From Desulfobacter postgatei 2ac9 (GTDB lineage Bacteria; Desulfobacterota; Desulfobacteria; Desulfobacterales; Desulfobacteraceae), in the NCBI RefSeq assembly GCF_000233695.2, contig NZ_CM001488.1, forward strand, positions 770,049 to 834,048: DNA of 64,000 bases, read 5' to 3'. The notes beneath the pieces were generated by a model that did not search any database, had not been told where the DNA came from, and saw nothing but the letters and a program-made list of their open reading frames with translations. The translations under genes and the position numbers were made by a program. Positions 31,920 to 41,720 of this stretch are shown piece by piece (position 1 is the first letter of the stretch; each line of letters opens with the position of its first letter).

Positions 31920-34622
31920 TCAAATATGACTTATCCGATTCATGGTCTGGATAAAATATTCAAGGCAGGTCTGGATCTTTTCAATGTCAAAGGTTTTAGA
32001 TAGCTGGAAAAGCTCTTTTCCAAATGTCTTGAACTCTTCGACGTTAAAGGCTTTTCCGGTTTCAGTGATCCTTACGGCAAATCGCTGGATATCGGATATT
32101 TTCATTGCTTTTTGGGTTTGTGGAATATGCGGGATAATATCCTTGTGCAATCTGGCCAAGAATTGGTCGGGCAGGCTCTCTTTGTCCAGGGTGTCCAGGG
32201 GCCTTGGCGCAGCAGCTTTCTGAGCTGAATCAGACACCGGCTTGATGAACCGTGTTAAAACGGCCATCAGGCTGTCTATGGCGATGGGCTTGGCAATAGT
32301 ACAGGCAAATCCCCGGGATTCAAGTTCATCTTCGGACCATGGCGTCATGCCGGCGGTCATAAGACATATGGGAATATGGGCAATGTCGTGGTCTGCTTTC
32401 AAACGTGCTGCGGTTTCCATACCGTTTGTTTCAGGCATTTTCAGATCTATGAATATCAGCGCAGGTTTCTGGGCTTTGGCATGCTCAAGCGCCTGGAGCC
32501 CGTTTGCCGCTTCAATGACTTCAAGATTGATTTTTTCCAGGACTTCCCTGAGCATGAACCGGATTTCCCACTGGTCATCCACAATAAGAATCCGATCTTT
32601 GGCAAACTTCATGCTGGCCCAAGTTGATTTGTTTGCTTGTGCAGGTGCAAGAATGTCAGTGTGATATTGCTTAACACCCGGCATGAAGATGGTAAACAGA
32701 CTGCCTTGCTCCGGTTTGCTTGACACGGAAAGATTTCCGCCCATAAGCTCTATAAGCTGTTTGCAGATGGCCAGCCCGAGGCCCGTGCCGCCGAATTTCC
32801 GGCTGGTTCCGGCCGAGGCCTGTTCAAACGCCTCAAATATTTTATCCTGCTGGGTTTCACAAATACCAATACCTGTATCTGCCACCTGGATAATAAGATC
32901 TACGCAATTTTCCTCATTTTGCGGGTTTGTACGAATTTGTGCTTTAAGGGATATTGTGCCGAATTCGGTGAATTTCACGGCATTTCCCACCAGATTGATA
33001 ATGACCTGGCGCAAACGCATTTCATCCAGGGCCAGGGCGCTTGTGTCATTTTGGGGCAGTTCAATCAAAAAGTTCAGATTTTTTGTTTTCAGTTTTATTT
33101 TGAACAGTCTGTATATTTCATTGAACAATGAGTTTAAGAGGACCGGTTTCCGGTTAATTTTCAGTTTGCCGGCCTCCATTTTGGACAGGTCAAGTATGTC
33201 GTTGATCAGGCCGGCAAGGTTTTTTCCGGCTGTATTAATGGCTGAAAGGTAACTGAGCTGCTGCTTTTCAGTGATCATTGTTTCCAAAAGTTCGCTGAAC
33301 CCAAGAATCGCGTTCAAGGGTGTTCGGATTTCATGGCTGACATTGGCCAGAAATTCACTTTTTACCCGGTTTGCCCGTTCCAGTTCATTTTCTTTTTGTC
33401 TGCGGATTTGGATTTCGTTGTTCAAGGCTTTGTTGGCTGTTTGAAGTTCTCTGGTACGTTTTTGTACCCGGTTTTCCAATTCCTGCTGGTACCGTTTCAG
33501 GGCTTGTTCCGCCTGTTTGCGTTTAGTGATATCTCTTAGGTTAATAACCATCCCTTTGATGGTGGGGTGATCCATGAGATTTTTGGAAATACATTCAAGC
33601 GTGCGCCAGTCATTGGCCTCGTGTTTGAACCGTATGACTGTTGGATGTGTCTGGACCAAAGAGTCTGGCCTGAGTGTGAATATTTCGATTAATTCCTCTT
33701 TTTCCTGGGGATGTATCAACTCCTGAGCACAACGGCCTATAAGTGCTTTGGGCTGATATCCAAGAATCCGGAATGTAGACGGGCTTACATAGCGGAAAAC
33801 CCTTTCCCGGTCAAGAATCCATATCATATCGGTGGCATTTTCAATTAACGCTCTGAAATGCTCTTCATTCTGTTTTAATGCGTATAAACTGTCCTGGAGT
33901 CTGAATGCCATCCGGTTGAATTCTTTTGCCAAAAGACCGAATTCATCATCGGACTCAATATCGATTCTGGTGTCAAGGTTGCCTTTGCCAAAGGCCTGGG
34001 TGCCTAAAAGAAGCGCCTTGATCGGACGGGTCAGGCGTGCGGTAAAAAACATCAAAACCAGGGAGATGATAATGGCGATTGAAATAAACAATCCATACAG
34101 ATAGGGCTGAATCCGATTGATGCCGCCGAACACCTCATCTGTGGGATCCACCGCCAGAACGTACCATTTCCAGGGTGTAAAATACCCAAATCGAACAAGG
34201 AGGCGCTCCCCTGAGAGGTCAATAATTTTTCTGCCCCCCTGATCTGTCAGAGAAGAAAACCATTCTTCTCGACTCAGGTCCGTATCATTAAGGTATTTAT
34301 TGGGATGGGAGATAATAGCTCCGCTGCGATCCATTATAAAAACAAATCCTGTATTCCCGATGGCGATGTTCCGGATACGGGCTGTTGCGTCCTGTTTTGC
34401 CTTGGCAATGCCGGCCGGGACGCTTTCCAGGCCGTAGTCATGAAGAATTTTTTCTTGTTCCCGAATTATTTCCATGGCCATCTTTAACTGCGTGGAAAGC
34501 CAGATATCCCCAAGATCAAGAAGGGCTTTCTGAGAAAAATGGTAAGTGATCACAATGGTTGTCGCCAGAAAGAAAAACACAAGCGGGAGGGTCGGAAGCA
34601 GGATTTTGGTGTAGGTTTTCAT
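31920..34622 (-). CDS. Hybrid sensor histidine kinase
   Basis: A 900-residue membrane sensor. Order: membrane helix 1 (PTLPLVFFFLATTIVIT), periplasmic Cache-like domain (about 35-175, with GNTGFVFIMDRSGAIISHP), helix 2, HAMP (about 195-250), PAS (about 258-370), coiled coil, HisKA with phospho-acceptor His430 (NVSHEIRTPLNAIL), HATPase (DTGIGI and GGTGLGLAICK), then a receiver domain with phospho-acceptor Asp726 (LIFIDLKMPE). The Cache domain suggests a small extracellular ligand such as an organic acid. No response regulator with a DNA-binding domain is adjacent, so its output partner is unknown. Confidence 0.9.
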   Translation of the reverse strand: MKTYTKILLPTLPLVFFFLATTIVITYHFSQKALLDLGDIWLSTQLKMAMEIIREQEKILHDYGLESVPAGIAKAKQDATARIRNIAIGNTGFVFIMDRSGAIISHPNKYLNDTDLSREEWFSSLTDQGGRKIIDLSGERLLVRFGYFTPWKWYVLAVDPTDEVFGGINRIQPYLYGLFISIAIIISLVLMFFTARLTRPIKALLLGTQAFGKGNLDTRIDIESDDEFGLLAKEFNRMAFRLQDSLYALKQNEEHFRALIENATDMIWILDRERVFRYVSPSTFRILGYQPKALIGRCAQELIHPQEKEELIEIFTLRPDSLVQTHPTVIRFKHEANDWRTLECISKNLMDHPTIKGMVINLRDITKRKQAEQALKRYQQELENRVQKRTRELQTANKALNNEIQIRRQKENELERANRVKSEFLANVSHEIRTPLNAILGFSELLETMITEKQQLSYLSAINTAGKNLAGLINDILDLSKMEAGKLKINRKPVLLNSLFNEIYRLFKIKLKTKNLNFLIELPQNDTSALALDEMRLRQVIINLVGNAVKFTEFGTISLKAQIRTNPQNEENCVDLIIQVADTGIGICETQQDKIFEAFEQASAGTSRKFGGTGLGLAICKQLIELMGGNLSVSSKPEQGSLFTIFMPGVKQYHTDILAPAQANKSTWASMKFAKDRILIVDDQWEIRFMLREVLEKINLEVIEAANGLQALEHAKAQKPALIFIDLKMPETNGMETAARLKADHDIAHIPICLMTAGMTPWSEDELESRGFACTIAKPIAIDSLMAVLTRFIKPVSDSAQKAAAPRPLDTLDKESLPDQFLARLHKDIIPHIPQTQKAMKISDIQRFAVRITETGKAFNVEEFKTFGKELFQLSKTFDIEKIQTCLEYFIQTMNRISHI

Positions 34623-34741
34623 AAAAAATGACTATACACAAAAGTGGTAGGGAAATACACATTTTCAACTTTATTGTTTGCAGGCTGGCGTCTCCTTAAA
34701 CACAGATTGTGAAAACGATGGTAATTTGTTAAAGAATAGTC

Positions 34742-36451
34742 ATGATTCTGCCTATTAAAGATATTATTGATCTTGATTTTCTCCTGGGCCTGGATGAAGA
34801 CCAGGAAAATATTGATACTAAGGCCATTGCGTCCCGGGACAGGGATATCTTCCGCCGGATTAAAAATGGCGACCGTCTGGATGATGCCGGACTGATTGCA
34901 GGATGGCTGGAATATCGGCGCCTGTTGTTTTTCCAAGAGACCGACAACGCAGACCCCGGAGCTAAGCTTCCTGGTGCGTTATTTGAGTCTTTTTACACCT
35001 GGATTGTCAGGGGGATGTTTGCCTGTGGCCTGGCTGCCGGAGGTTTGTGTGCATATTCGTTTCTGGCTTACCATGGCAGTCGGCCTGTGAATGTGACTTT
35101 GTTTATTACTGTGTTTATTTTGTTTCCGGCATTGCTTTGCCTATCTGCCGCGCTGGTGGGGTTGCATCAGTTCCGGTCAGGCCCTGCCGAGTCGGGCTGG
35201 ACCGGCGTGCTGCACCGATTGTCGATGCGTTTGTTTATTGATAAATTCATGGGACGGTTGCAGAAATTGACAGCACCGCTTCAAAAGCATTTTCCCCAAT
35301 TTTCCAAAAATAGCGGTGATCTGCTGCATCTGGATACCCGGCCCTTCCGGAGTATTCTGTTCTGGCTGGTGTTCATTGCCTTGTCCCTGGGGGCGCTGGG
35401 ATTTTCTGTCGGGGCGCTTGGCGGCACCTTTTTCAGGATTATGGTTACAGATCTGGCCTTTGGCTGGCAATCCACACTTCTGACGTCTGGGGAGAGTGTC
35501 TACCGCCTGGTGAGCTGGCTGGCATTGCCCTGGTCCTGGGTCATGCCTGATATGTTTGTGCCCACCCTTGAGCAAATAGAAGGCAGTCGGATTGTGCTCA
35601 AGGAAGGCATGGCCGGACTTGCCAGCGAACATCTGGCTGCCTGGTGGCCGTTTTTGTGCATGGGGATGATGGTCTATGCGCTTATTCCCAGAGTTGTTTT
35701 GGTGGGATTTGCCCATACTGCCAGGACCTTGGCCCTTGCCCGATTTGACTTGTCCCGGCCCGGGTACCAGCGTCTGCTGATGCGGATGCGCTCCCCCCGC
35801 ATGGGGATGAACATCAAAGAGACCGGAGGTTCCCGGGCTGAGTTCAGAGCGCCTTTGCCCAGACCGGAACCCGCGCCTGTGGTGGAAAAAGATCAATCAC
35901 CGATTGTTGTGCCTCAACCCCATGCGATTTTAAACACGCCGGAGCCAGAGCCAGAGGCAAAGCCTGAACCTAAAGCTGACGTTAAATCTGAGCCCCGGCC
36001 TCCGATTGTATCGGATGAACCCCGTGTCAAAAAGAATACGCCCGGTGCACTTGTGCTTGGATCGGCCATGGGTTTTGAGGAAAATGATATGGAACAGATT
36101 CGGGCCGGTCTCGAACAGCAGTTTGGTCTCCATGTTGCCGCTACCGTTGGCATCCATTTTGATTTTGATCAAGACCAGGATCAGATAGCAGCTCATGTCA
36201 AGGATTTGGGTCAGGTGCATTTAATCGTGCTTCAGGAGGTCTGGCAGCCGCCCATCCGTGGTCTGCTTTATTATTTTGTTCAAATCCGTGAGACTTTTCC
36301 TGATTTACCCCTGTGGATTGTCATGATCCGGACAATGGAGCAGGGTGAGAAAGATGTGGCGCCTTCTGATGTGAATTTCCAGGTGTGGAAGAGTGCCGTA
36401 AAGCAGCTCAACGATCCTCTGATGGCCATTGAAAGGTGGATGTCGCTATGA
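34742..36451 (+). CDS. DUF2868 membrane protein
   Basis: A 569-residue protein of the DUF2868 family, with four or more predicted membrane helices (FACGLAAGGLCAYSFL; TLFITVFILFPALLCLSA; SILFWLVFIALSLGALGF; AWWPFLCMGMMVYALIP). A Pro/Glu-rich cytoplasmic linker (about 375-425) leads into a soluble C-terminal part. The 3' end overlaps the start of a DUF3482-type GTPase gene (ATGA), and the two families are known to occur as neighbours. No reaction is established; a membrane receptor for the GTPase is a plausible reading. Confidence 0.8.
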   Translation: MILPIKDIIDLDFLLGLDEDQENIDTKAIASRDRDIFRRIKNGDRLDDAGLIAGWLEYRRLLFFQETDNADPGAKLPGALFESFYTWIVRGMFACGLAAGGLCAYSFLAYHGSRPVNVTLFITVFILFPALLCLSAALVGLHQFRSGPAESGWTGVLHRLSMRLFIDKFMGRLQKLTAPLQKHFPQFSKNSGDLLHLDTRPFRSILFWLVFIALSLGALGFSVGALGGTFFRIMVTDLAFGWQSTLLTSGESVYRLVSWLALPWSWVMPDMFVPTLEQIEGSRIVLKEGMAGLASEHLAAWWPFLCMGMMVYALIPRVVLVGFAHTARTLALARFDLSRPGYQRLLMRMRSPRMGMNIKETGGSRAEFRAPLPRPEPAPVVEKDQSPIVVPQPHAILNTPEPEPEAKPEPKADVKSEPRPPIVSDEPRVKKNTPGALVLGSAMGFEENDMEQIRAGLEQQFGLHVAATVGIHFDFDQDQDQIAAHVKDLGQVHLIVLQEVWQPPIRGLLYYFVQIRETFPDLPLWIVMIRTMEQGEKDVAPSDVNFQVWKSAVKQLNDPLMAIERWMSL

Positions 36452-37854
36452 TGGTATTGCCTGAATTTGCCGTTTTAGGGCACCCCAACGAGGGAAAATC
36501 CTCGGTGGTGTCCACCCTGACCGAAGACGACCGTATTAAGGTCAGCCCGGTACCCGGTGAAACAAGGGTGTCCAAGTCCTATTCCGTGACCATGGATGAC
36601 AAAGAGATCATCCGGTTTGTCGATACCCCGGGCTTCCAGGTGCCCCGGCAAACCCTGGCCTGGTTCAGAAAGAATCCCGGACCGGATATGGTGGCAAGGT
36701 TCATTGCGGAGCATGAAAATAACCCGTTTTTTGCCGACGAGTGTGAACTCTTGACACCGGTGGTCAATGGGGCAGGCATTATTTATGTGGTGGATGGTTC
36801 CCGGCCCGTACGGGAAGATGATCTGGCTGAGATGGAGATTCTGCGGCTTACGGGACGGCCCAGGATGGCCGTTATCAATGCAAAATCCGATACCCGGGAT
36901 AATACCGAGGCATGGAAGGAAGAGTTCCGCAAATTTTTCAACGTGATTCGGATCTTTAATTCCAACCAGGCCGATTTTTATGAACGCATCCGGCTTCTGG
37001 AAAGCCTTAAAGCCATTGATCAGGACATTGAACCTTTGATGGAAGGGGTGATCCAGGCCTTTAACATGGAATGGGAAAAACGTAACCGCATGGCTTGTGC
37101 CTATATTGTCCATGGCATGGAACAGGGTTTGACCTTTTCTTTGTCCCGCAAGATGAAAGCCGACATGGATCCCGTGACGCTCAAGGAAAATCTTACCCGG
37201 GAATATCAGGAGAAAATCCGGGATATTGAACACAAAATGTTTGGCCACATCCGCTCATTGTTCCGTCATCATCTCTATGATTATCCATTGCCTGCCTGTT
37301 CCATTCTCAGGCATGATCTGTTTTCAGAACAGACCTGGGAGATGCTGGGCCTGACCAGAACCCAGGCTGCCACCGTCGGTGCTGTGCTGGGAGGAACTCT
37401 TGGGGCGGTGCTGGATGCTGCTGCTGCCGGACTGACCTTTGGTGTTTTTACAGCCATTGGTTCTGCCGTGGGTGCAGGCTCCGCGTTTATGGGGATCCGG
37501 CGTCTGGCCAAAGCCTCATCGGGTCTTGGGGGAGACCGGATCCAGGTGGGCCCCAATGAAAATATTCAATTTTTGTACATTCTTCTGGACCGGGCATTGC
37601 TCTATTACACCTACATGAGCCGGCGGGCCCATGGCAGGCGTGATCTGCCTGAAGCGGAATCTCAGTTTGTTTCCAAGGGAGAAAAGGCAGGCATATCCAC
37701 GCTTTTGACACCAAAGCAGCACAGGGTCTGCATGGAGTTCTTTAAAGCCTGCCGGAAGCAAAGTGCAACATCCGGCAAAAAATATTCGCCGGCCTTTGGT
37801 CTGCTGGTGGCGTCTTTACTGGAAGATATCCTTAAAAGGCGTATCAATCCCTAA
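36448..37854 (+). CDS. DUF3482-type GTPase
   Basis: A 468-residue P-loop GTPase related to the TrmE-Era-EngA families. G1 is GHPNEGKSS (residues 11-19), G3 DTPG (FVDTPGFQVP) and G4 NAKSD. The C-terminal half is a DUF3482-like helical domain with a Gly/Ala-rich hydrophobic segment (VGAVLGGTLGAVLDAAAAGL) that could insert in the membrane. ATG 36448 overlaps the stop of the DUF2868 gene, so expression is coupled. The extended frame from 36436 is less likely. Its cellular role is unknown. Confidence 0.8.
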   Translation: MMVLPEFAVLGHPNEGKSSVVSTLTEDDRIKVSPVPGETRVSKSYSVTMDDKEIIRFVDTPGFQVPRQTLAWFRKNPGPDMVARFIAEHENNPFFADECELLTPVVNGAGIIYVVDGSRPVREDDLAEMEILRLTGRPRMAVINAKSDTRDNTEAWKEEFRKFFNVIRIFNSNQADFYERIRLLESLKAIDQDIEPLMEGVIQAFNMEWEKRNRMACAYIVHGMEQGLTFSLSRKMKADMDPVTLKENLTREYQEKIRDIEHKMFGHIRSLFRHHLYDYPLPACSILRHDLFSEQTWEMLGLTRTQAATVGAVLGGTLGAVLDAAAAGLTFGVFTAIGSAVGAGSAFMGIRRLAKASSGLGGDRIQVGPNENIQFLYILLDRALLYYTYMSRRAHGRRDLPEAESQFVSKGEKAGISTLLTPKQHRVCMEFFKACRKQSATSGKKYSPAFGLLVASLLEDILKRRINP

Positions 37855-37877
37855 AGAGTCCTAAAGAGTTAAATCTC

Positions 37878-37906
37878 TTGAATTTCCAGGTTCGCCCTGA
37901 TATAAA
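37878..37906 (+). promoter_or_regulatory. Promoter of tRNA-Thr
   Basis: TTGAAT (37878-37883), 17 bases, then TATAAA (37901-37906), 14 bases before the tRNA. Confidence 0.55.
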
Positions 37907-37920
37907 TCATTTTCAAAGGT

Positions 37921-37996
37921 GCCGGCGTAACTCAGTTGGTAGAGTATCTCACTCGTAATGAGAAAGCCCGCGGTTCGAATCCGCGCGCCGGCTCCA
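37921..37996 (+). tRNA. tRNA-Thr (CGU)
   Basis: It begins GCCGGCGTAACTCAGTTGG and has anticodon arm TCTCA-CTCGTAA-TGAGA (anticodon CGT). It ends CGCCGGC-T-CCA with encoded CCA. A terminator follows at 38012. Confidence 0.95.
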
Positions 37997-38011
37997 GTAA
38001 AATCAATTGGT

Positions 38012-38040
38012 TACAGAGTTCTCTCTGTAGCCTTTTTTAT
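38012..38040 (+). terminator. Terminator of tRNA-Thr
   Basis: TACAGAG, loop TTCT, CTCTGTA, then GCC and a T run (38033 onward). Confidence 0.75.
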
Positions 38041-38078
38041 TTTGTGGGTGAAGCGTAAGATTGTTACGAGGAAAGCAA

Positions 38079-38113
38079 AAAAAAGGGGGCTGGTCAAAAA
38101 CCAGCCCCCTTTT
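38079..38113 (-). terminator. Terminator of the qmo operon
   Basis: On the minus strand GGGGGCTGGT pairs with ACCAGCCCCC, flanked by A and T runs (eight T). It lies 23 bases after the qmoC stop and also could act on the plus strand. Confidence 0.85.
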
Positions 38114-38135
38114 AATCAATTGTACTGATTAAAAG

Positions 38136-39341
38136 CTATTTTCTGTTGGCGTAATCAGCATAGCCCATGGCAACCGTACGGTAAACAATATGGGCCATTT
38201 TTGAGTACGGCAGGAATGCAAACAGGTTGAAGATGGCAATCAGGTGTATCCAGTAAAAGAAATAAGAAAGCCATGCGATTTCAGCCAGGCGGGCCATTTC
38301 CGTAAGCATACCGGAAAGGCCTAATGCGAAGACAACACCAAGAATGAACCAGTCTTTATAAGTTGTGATCTGTTCCTTGTTGGTAAGTCTGCTCTTGATC
38401 ATTATGCCTGAACCAATGACCAGGGCAACACCTGCGATATTGGCCAGCCATTTAATTGGGTTAAGCTGGGGATAAGGACCGGCATAACCGCCTACGTAAA
38501 GCATGATGCCGCATACTGCTGTTACAATGAAAAGGCCGATAAAGGCAAAAAGCACCATCATATGCGGGGTGGCGCGATTTTTGTTGGATCCGCACTGGGT
38601 GAATTTGTTATGTTTCAATATCATGGGTATGACATTTTTAATAGACATTAAAAGGGCTTTGTAATCAAGGCTGGTTTTGTCTGTTTTGCCTTCAAGAACC
38701 GCATTGTTATGAATGTCCACAATGAAGCGTTTCAGGGCAAGAAAGAAAACAACAGTTGCAAAAATAGCCAGGGGAACAAAGGTTATATCCACAAACCAGG
38801 TGGATACAAAGTTGGCATGAGCGATAACATGTTCTGCACCTTCATGGGCATGGGACCAGTGAAGGCGTCCGCCAAGGGCATCACCGAACAGGAAATGGAA
38901 AATTTTTTCCATGGTGCCGCCAAAGCCCATTGTGATAATGGCAAGAAGCGCAAACCAGGCAGCCGGAATCCCAAGCAGAAGCGGCAGTTTGGACGGATCA
39001 TTTACAGCCTTGGCAAGGGATTTGGGGGTTGCGTATTCAGTGATGGCTGCAGAGCGGATCGCTGCCAGTACATCACCGGGAGCTGCGCCACGGGGGCACA
39101 TATCCGTGCAGTCACCGCAATTGTGACACAGCCAGATGTCACCGTTGCAGATCAGTTTGTCTTTAAGACCCCATGAGGCAGCAATCATTTCCTTTCTGGG
39201 GAAGGGGCTGTTTTCAGGAGCAATGGGGCAGGCCACGGAGCATGTGGCGCATTGGTAACATTTTTTAAGGGTTTCTCCGCCAAGACTTCTAAGCTCGGCA
39301 ATGAATCCCAGATCAGGTTGGGCAAGATAATTGGTACTCAT
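38136..39341 (-). CDS. qmoC: QmoC, membrane subunit of quinone-interacting oxidoreductase
   Basis: A 401-residue membrane subunit that takes electrons from menaquinol and passes them to QmoAB. The N-terminal ferredoxin-like domain has two [4Fe-4S] motifs, CYQCATCSVACP and CHNCGDCTDMCP. The C-terminal part is a cytochrome b (NarI-like) domain with about six membrane helices and conserved His pairs (SHAHEGAEHVIAHANF). ATG 39341 was chosen because GGAGG stands 11 bases before it; the longer frame to 39359 overlaps that ribosome site. It ends the qmoABC operon, which serves AprAB in sulfate reduction. Confidence 0.95.
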   Translation of the reverse strand: MSTNYLAQPDLGFIAELRSLGGETLKKCYQCATCSVACPIAPENSPFPRKEMIAASWGLKDKLICNGDIWLCHNCGDCTDMCPRGAAPGDVLAAIRSAAITEYATPKSLAKAVNDPSKLPLLLGIPAAWFALLAIITMGFGGTMEKIFHFLFGDALGGRLHWSHAHEGAEHVIAHANFVSTWFVDITFVPLAIFATVVFFLALKRFIVDIHNNAVLEGKTDKTSLDYKALLMSIKNVIPMILKHNKFTQCGSNKNRATPHMMVLFAFIGLFIVTAVCGIMLYVGGYAGPYPQLNPIKWLANIAGVALVIGSGIMIKSRLTNKEQITTYKDWFILGVVFALGLSGMLTEMARLAEIAWLSYFFYWIHLIAIFNLFAFLPYSKMAHIVYRTVAMGYADYANRK

Positions 39342-39377
39342 AGTACTAGATACCTCCATTAAGTTTATATGCCGTCG

Positions 39378-41714
39378 TTAGAATCCTTTGAACGGGTTCG
39401 GGCCAAGTGCGTCCACTTCTTCAACAAAGTCGTTGATGATCTGGGGCAGTTTATCATAGTCATCAATGGCGACTTCCGCAAATGCAACACGTTCGTTTTC
39501 AAGGGCCAGTGAAGCAAGCGCATCACCGATCTTTTTCACACGGATTTCAGCAAGTTCGGAACCTTTGACAAAATGGCACTGGTAATCATCGCCGTGTTTG
39601 CAACCGATGAGGATAACGCCGTCAAGACCCTGGGCCAAAGCGTCCTTGATCCAGATGGTGTTCACGGAACCAAGACAGCGAACGGGAATCACCCGGACAT
39701 CCGGTGAGTAGTCCACACGGTTCATACCCACCATGTCGAATGCAGGGTATGCATCGTTTTCACATACCAGTGCCAGAAAACGCAAGGGCGGTTCACTATA
39801 ATCGTCCTGAGACGGAACAGTGATGGCCTTGATCTGAGAACCGATACTGTCGATGGTATAATCGGCAAAGGAGATAATACGTTCCGGGCAGGCACCCATG
39901 CATGTGCCGCAGCGGCGGCAACGGGTGGGATTGGCTTTTGGGGTTCCTCTGGCGTCATCATCCAAGGCGCCGAAGGGGCATTCAACCGTGCAGCGTTTGC
40001 ACTGGGTGCATCTCTGGAAGAAGAAGTCCGGATAAGTCAAGTCACCGGAACGGGGGTGAACCGACATGCCGCGGTTGGCGCTTTCAATACACTGAATAGC
40101 TTTCAGTGCTGCACCGGTTGCGTCTTCCATGGACTCTTCAATGGTCATGGCCCGGCGGACGGTACCGGCTGCGTAAATACCTGTTCTCTGGGTTTCATAA
40201 GGAAAGCAGATATAGTTCGAATCAGCATACTGCCCGAAAATATCATTATCCCTGAAACCGGGGCCCTGGCGGTAGGCCAGGTTGATAACCGGGTCATCCT
40301 TGGTGACCGGAACCATACCGCTTGCCACAACAACCAAGTCCGCTTTAAGCACCAGGTTCTCACCAAGCAGTGTGTTTTTGGCTGTTACCATCAGTTCTGA
40401 ACTCATGGCTGTAACGTCGGTGACGGCACCCTTGGTCATGAAAATACCGTCATCCTGCTGCATGGCCTTGTAGAAATATTCCTGCAGACCTGGGGTTCTC
40501 ATGTGCTGGTAAATAACATAGGCCTTGCCGTCAGCATAATCTTCCCTGACATAACGGGCTTGTTTCAAAGCCACCATGGAAGTTACGGAACCGGCGTATT
40601 CAAAATCGCTGTCGTCTTCATCTTTGCCGGCAGACTGGATAAATACAACCCTTTTTGCTTCCTTACCGTCGGAGGGACGCAGGATTTTACCCTTGGCTGC
40701 AATCAATTCAAATTCGTCATTGGTGACCACGTCAGGATTGTCCACGGACAAATGAGCGTATGCTTCGCCTTTCAGGACATCAGGCCGCCAGCCGGCAGCC
40801 AGAACAACGGCGCCGTAAAGCTCTCCGTTCGGATCAAGGGAAAGGATATCTTCTCTGCCTTCATTGTATTTCAGGTATTTTTGATGGGCAGCCTCGGCAT
40901 CCAGTTCCTTGCCGTTTTCATCCACCAGCTCTTCAGGAGGCAGCGGAAAGGGTACGTCAAAGGGAATTTTTTCACCGGGTTTTTTCATGGTTACGGTGAA
41001 TTCACCCGGCTGGCCGGCAATACGTGCCACCAAACAGTTGGTCCTCACATCTATGTTGGTATTGCCTTCAACTTCCTGGACAAGTGCATCCACCACAGGT
41101 GCCTGAAGGGTTTCAAAGGGAGGCTGAACAGGCATCTGCGCGCGCAGTTTGGCTGCATATCCGCCAAGGGCAGCCGTTTTTTCTACAATGGTCACTTGAT
41201 AACCGGCTTTGGCAGCATCCAGGGCTGCAGACATACCGGTTACACCGCCGCCGATAACCAGCACTTTTTTAGAAAAGGACTGTGTCTGGTAAGGCTCGGG
41301 AAGTTTAACTTTTTCAAGGCGAATCATGCCCATTTTGATATAGTCCTGGGCCTTCATCTGGATCCGGTCAAAGCTTTCTCCATCATCTTTCTGCTCTTCG
41401 GTCAGGGCTGGGTAGGTCTCCCGGGAATGGGGCCATACCACACCTTCCCTTAGATTGGCCCGTTCAATAATGCATCCGGGGAAGTTAAATACATCAAAGT
41501 TCACCCGGCGGGAACAAGCGCCGATAACCATGGCGTTTACCTTGCCATCGTCAATGTCCTTTTGAATGAGTGCCACACCTTCTTTGGAGCACAGGAAGGG
41601 GTGGGTGGTGCAGTTGACGCCCTCGTTGTCGGGGACACCTGCTAACGCTTCCATGTCAAGTGTGTCGCCGATACCACAGCCTGTACAGATATATACGCCG
41701 TATTTTTTATCCAT
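39378..41714 (-). CDS. qmoB: QmoB, HdrA-like flavoprotein subunit
   Basis: A 778-residue soluble subunit of the QmoABC complex. The FAD-binding Rossmann motif is VLVIGGGVTGMSAALDAAKA, two [4Fe-4S] motifs follow (CTQCKRCTVECP; CRRCGTCMGACPERII), and the C-terminal part resembles MvhD (the delta subunit of methyl viologen hydrogenase), with VRVIPVRCLGSVN and LIGCKHGDDYQCHFVKG. The N-terminus has YICTGCGIGD. GGAGG precedes ATG 41714. The gene starts 6 bases after the qmoA stop. Confidence 0.95.
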   Translation of the reverse strand: MDKKYGVYICTGCGIGDTLDMEALAGVPDNEGVNCTTHPFLCSKEGVALIQKDIDDGKVNAMVIGACSRRVNFDVFNFPGCIIERANLREGVVWPHSRETYPALTEEQKDDGESFDRIQMKAQDYIKMGMIRLEKVKLPEPYQTQSFSKKVLVIGGGVTGMSAALDAAKAGYQVTIVEKTAALGGYAAKLRAQMPVQPPFETLQAPVVDALVQEVEGNTNIDVRTNCLVARIAGQPGEFTVTMKKPGEKIPFDVPFPLPPEELVDENGKELDAEAAHQKYLKYNEGREDILSLDPNGELYGAVVLAAGWRPDVLKGEAYAHLSVDNPDVVTNDEFELIAAKGKILRPSDGKEAKRVVFIQSAGKDEDDSDFEYAGSVTSMVALKQARYVREDYADGKAYVIYQHMRTPGLQEYFYKAMQQDDGIFMTKGAVTDVTAMSSELMVTAKNTLLGENLVLKADLVVVASGMVPVTKDDPVINLAYRQGPGFRDNDIFGQYADSNYICFPYETQRTGIYAAGTVRRAMTIEESMEDATGAALKAIQCIESANRGMSVHPRSGDLTYPDFFFQRCTQCKRCTVECPFGALDDDARGTPKANPTRCRRCGTCMGACPERIISFADYTIDSIGSQIKAITVPSQDDYSEPPLRFLALVCENDAYPAFDMVGMNRVDYSPDVRVIPVRCLGSVNTIWIKDALAQGLDGVILIGCKHGDDYQCHFVKGSELAEIRVKKIGDALASLALENERVAFAEVAIDDYDKLPQIINDFVEEVDALGPNPFKGF

Positions 41715-41720
41715 GGTTTG

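Noticed and set aside
40503-41453. Open frame of 316 codons antisense to qmoB
   Set aside because: Mirror of qmoB codon usage; no start signal and no domain.
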